A stretch of 64,000 nucleotides of DNA, taken from Streptomyces sp. NBC_00525 (GTDB lineage Bacteria; Actinomycetota; Actinomycetes; Streptomycetales; Streptomycetaceae). Positions 61,748 through 64,000 of the stretch are shown here, in pieces. Positions within the stretch are counted from its first letter, which is position 1; every line of letters starts with the position of its first letter. The DNA lies in NCBI RefSeq assembly GCF_036346595.1, contig NZ_CP107834.1:6386001-6450000 (forward strand), written 5' to 3'. The notes beneath the pieces are model-generated. The model worked only from the letters and a program-made list of their open reading frames with translations, was not told where the DNA came from and made no database searches. The translations under genes were made by a program, and so were the position numbers.

Positions 61748-64000
61748 TCAGGAGGTGTGCAGTTCCGCTCGGACTGTGCGGGCGGCGGCCACCAGGTTTT
61801 CCAGGGATGTGCGGGTTTCGGGCCAGGCGCGGGTCTTCAGGCCGCAGTCGGGGTTGACCCACAGGCGTTCGGCCGGGATGGCCGCCAGGCCGGTGCGCAG
61901 GAGGGTGGCGGCCTCCTCCGGGCTGGGGACGCGCGGTGAGTGGATGTCGTAGACACCGGGGCCGGCCTCGCGCGGGTAGCCGTGGGCGGCCAGTTCGCGG
62001 GCGACCTGCATGTGGGAGCGGGCGGCCTCCAGGCTGATGACGTCGGCGTCCAGGTCGTCGATGGCCTGGACGATGTCACCGAACTCGGCGTAGCACATAT
62101 GGGTGTGGATCTGGGTGTCCGGCCGTACCCCGCTCGTGGTGAGCCGGAACGCCTCGGTCGCCCACGCCAGATAGGCCGCACGGTCGGCGGCGCGCAGCGG
62201 CAGCGTCTCGCGCAGCGCGGGCTCGTCCACCTGGATCACCGAAGTACCGCTCGCCTCCAGGTCGTTCACCTCGTCGCGCAGGGCGAGGGCGACCTGCCGG
62301 GCGGTCTCGGCGAGCGGCTGGTCGTCGCGGACGAACGACCAGGCGAGCATGGTGACCGGACCGGTGAGCATCCCCTTGACCGGCCGGTCGCTCAACGACT
62401 GGGCGTACGACGTCCAGCGGACCGTCATCGGCTCGGGGCGCGAGATGTCCCCGGCGAGGACCGGCGGACGCACGTACCGGGTGCCGTACGACTGCACCCA
62501 GCCGTGCTGCGTGGCGAGGTAGCCGGTCAGCTGCTCCGCGAAGTACTGCACCATGTCGTTGCGTTCGGGCTCGCCGTGCACCAGGACGTCGAGGCCGGTC
62601 TTCTCCTGGAAGGCGATGACCTCCCGGATCTCGGCCCGGACGCGCTCCTCGTAACGGGCCGTATCGATGCGGCCGGCCCGCAGGTCGGCGCGGGCCGTGC
62701 GCAACTCGCCGGTCTGCGGGAACGAGCCGATGGTCGTCGTCGGCAGCAGCGGCAGTCCGAGGTGGGCGCGCTGGGCGGCGGTCCGCTCGGCGTACGGCTG
62801 GGAGCGGCGGCCGTCCGCGTCCGTCACCGCCTTTGAACGGGCTCGTACGGCAGGGTTCCGGGTGATCGGGGAGGCCGTCCTGGAGGCCAGGGCGGCGCTG
62901 TTGGCGGAGAGCTCGGCGGTGACGCTGTCGGTGCCCAGGGTGAGTGCCCGGGCGAGGGTCACGATCTCCGTCGTCTTCTGCCGGGCGAAGGCGAGCCACC
63001 GCAGGACCTGTGGCTCGATGTCCCGCTCGACGGCGGCGTCCAGCGGGACGTGCAGCAGCGAACAGGAGGCGGCGACGTCGACGCGATCGGCCAGCCCGAG
63101 CAGCGTGCCGAGGGTGGCCAGTGACTGCCGCAGGTCGTTGATCCAGATGTTGCGTCCGTCCACGACACCGGCGACCAGGCGCTTGCCGGGCAGCCCGCCG
63201 ACCGCGGCCAGCGCGTCCAGGTTCGCGGCGGCGGACCCCGTGAAGTCGAGCGCCAGGCCCTCGACGGGGGCGTGGGCCAGGACCGGCAGCGCCTCGCCCA
63301 GCCGGTCGAAGTAGGAGGCGACGAGCAGCTTCGGCCGGTCGGTGAGCGCGCCGAGGCCGCGGTAGACGCGCGCGGCGGCGTCGAGCTCGGCCGGGGTGCG
63401 GTCCTGGACGAGGGCGGGTTCGTCCAGCTGCACCCACTCGGCCCCGGCGGCGCGCAGATCCGCGAGCACCTCCGCGTACACCGGCAGCAGCCGGTCCAGC
63501 AGGGTCAGCGGCTCGAAGCCGGCGGGCGCTCCGGGCGCGGGCTTGGCCAGCAGAAGGTAGGTGAGGGGGCCGACCAGCACGGGCCGGGCGGTGTGGCCCT
63601 GGGACAGCGCCTCCTTGACCTCCGCGACCTGCCGGGCGGAGTCGGCCGTGAAGACGGTGTCGGGGCCGAGTTCGGGGACCAGGTAGTGGTAGTTCGTGTC
63701 GAACCACTTGGTCATCTCCAGCGGCGCCACCTCCTGCGTGCCCCGCGCCATGGCGAAGTAGCCGTCCAGCGCGTCGGCCGCGACGGCTTCGCGGTGGCGC
63801 TCGGGGACGGCCCCGACCATGACCGTGGTGTCCAGGACGTGGTCGTACAACGAGAAGGCACCGGTGGGCACTTCCCCGATGCCGGCCTCGACGAGCTGCC
63901 GCCAGGTGTCACGCCGGAGTTCTGCGGCGGTCTGCCGGAGGGCGTCGGCGGTGACGCGGCCCTTCCAGTAGCCCTCGACGGCCTTCTTGAGTTCCCGGCT
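61748..64000 (-). CDS. metE: Cobalamin-independent methionine synthase, 5' end missing
   Basis: The frame stays open to the right edge, reading SRELKKAVEGYWKGRV from position 64000, so about 750 codons are seen of about 770. The C-terminal half has the zinc site: HTHMCYAEFGD (His, Cys), ISLEAARS (Glu) and NPDCGLKTR (Cys). It transfers a methyl from methyltetrahydrofolate to homocysteine. In this window it follows the arsenic island; methionine is the source of SAM for arsL and arsM. The ATG at 63871 is internal. Confidence 0.95.
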   Translation of the reverse strand, partial: SRELKKAVEGYWKGRVTADALRQTAAELRRDTWRQLVEAGIGEVPTGAFSLYDHVLDTTVMVGAVPERHREAVAADALDGYFAMARGTQEVAPLEMTKWFDTNYHYLVPELGPDTVFTADSARQVAEVKEALSQGHTARPVLVGPLTYLLLAKPAPGAPAGFEPLTLLDRLLPVYAEVLADLRAAGAEWVQLDEPALVQDRTPAELDAAARVYRGLGALTDRPKLLVASYFDRLGEALPVLAHAPVEGLALDFTGSAAANLDALAAVGGLPGKRLVAGVVDGRNIWINDLRQSLATLGTLLGLADRVDVAASCSLLHVPLDAAVERDIEPQVLRWLAFARQKTTEIVTLARALTLGTDSVTAELSANSAALASRTASPITRNPAVRARSKAVTDADGRRSQPYAERTAAQRAHLGLPLLPTTTIGSFPQTGELRTARADLRAGRIDTARYEERVRAEIREVIAFQEKTGLDVLVHGEPERNDMVQYFAEQLTGYLATQHGWVQSYGTRYVRPPVLAGDISRPEPMTVRWTSYAQSLSDRPVKGMLTGPVTMLAWSFVRDDQPLAETARQVALALRDEVNDLEASGTSVIQVDEPALRETLPLRAADRAAYLAWATEAFRLTTSGVRPDTQIHTHMCYAEFGDIVQAIDDLDADVISLEAARSHMQVARELAAHGYPREAGPGVYDIHSPRVPSPEEAATLLRTGLAAIPAERLWVNPDCGLKTRAWPETRTSLENLVAAARTVRAELHTS

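Overview
The window is high-GC actinobacterial DNA, almost certainly from a Streptomyces chromosome. The evidence is the strongly GC-biased codon use, many GTGA/ATGA start-stop overlaps, an ergothioneine egtABCD operon, a class F sortase, a Methyltransf_19 (DUF574-type) methyltransferase, a GH18 chitinase with DasR-like sites, and a B12 riboswitch before cbtBA. No integrase, transposase, tRNA, rRNA or CRISPR array is visible.

Layout, left part (1-41 kb), mostly core or housekeeping: a truncated WS/DGAT acyltransferase; an aldo/keto reductase plus amidohydrolase pair that looks like L-fucose oxidation; a Fpg/Nei DNA glycosylase; a coupled LytTR regulator, small membrane protein, sodium/solute symporter and LytS-type kinase operon (3.9-7.8 kb); an ECF sigma factor, Usp and sortase F with two paralogous secreted proteins that share a C-terminal QGGLGGS motif (8-12 kb); a methyltransferase coupled to a PAS-GGDEF-EAL protein (14-17 kb); a LysR regulator divergent from a three-gene succinate dehydrogenase operon (17-21.5 kb); a chitinase, a UvrA paralogue, dodecin and an orphan DasA-like sugar-binding lipoprotein (21.5-28.3 kb); egtABCD (28.4-32.7 kb); then regulators, thioredoxin, a flavoprotein disulfide reductase, riboswitch-cbtBA, a TPR protein and pirin (33-41 kb).

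Right part (41-61.6 kb) is an arsenic island of about 20 kb. A Pst-type phosphate/arsenate importer with a fused PstC-PstA permease (41.1-44.6 kb) faces an operon of an ArsL-like radical SAM protein with an RCCVKC tail, a FemAB/GNAT-like transferase with a CCG tail, a CobW-like GTPase and the arsenite methyltransferase ArsM (45.2-49.7 kb). Next come arsC, arsR, acr3 and arsO with a second arsR. A second biosynthetic operon (53.6-57.9 kb) has an ATP-grasp ligase followed by mtnA, mtnB, mtnD and mtnC of methionine salvage. An ArsP-type permease, two more arsR genes, an ArsN/Pat-type N-acetyltransferase and an ArsI/CadI C-As lyase complete the set. The two operon promoters carry the same 19-bp block over the -35 box.

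Interpretation (inference from known family chemistry): the island reads as a biosynthesis and self-resistance cluster for an arsinothricin-like organoarsenical antibiotic. The ArsL-type enzyme would move the 3-amino-3-carboxypropyl group of SAM to As(III) and release 5'-methylthioadenosine. The mtn genes would recycle that by-product to methionine, ArsM would methylate the arsenic, and the ATP-grasp and/or FemAB-like enzymes could cap the amino acid as a peptide, by analogy with bialaphos. ArsP, ArsN and ArsI would give export and self-protection. metE (61.7 kb to the right edge, truncated by the window) lies next to the island and also serves methionine supply.
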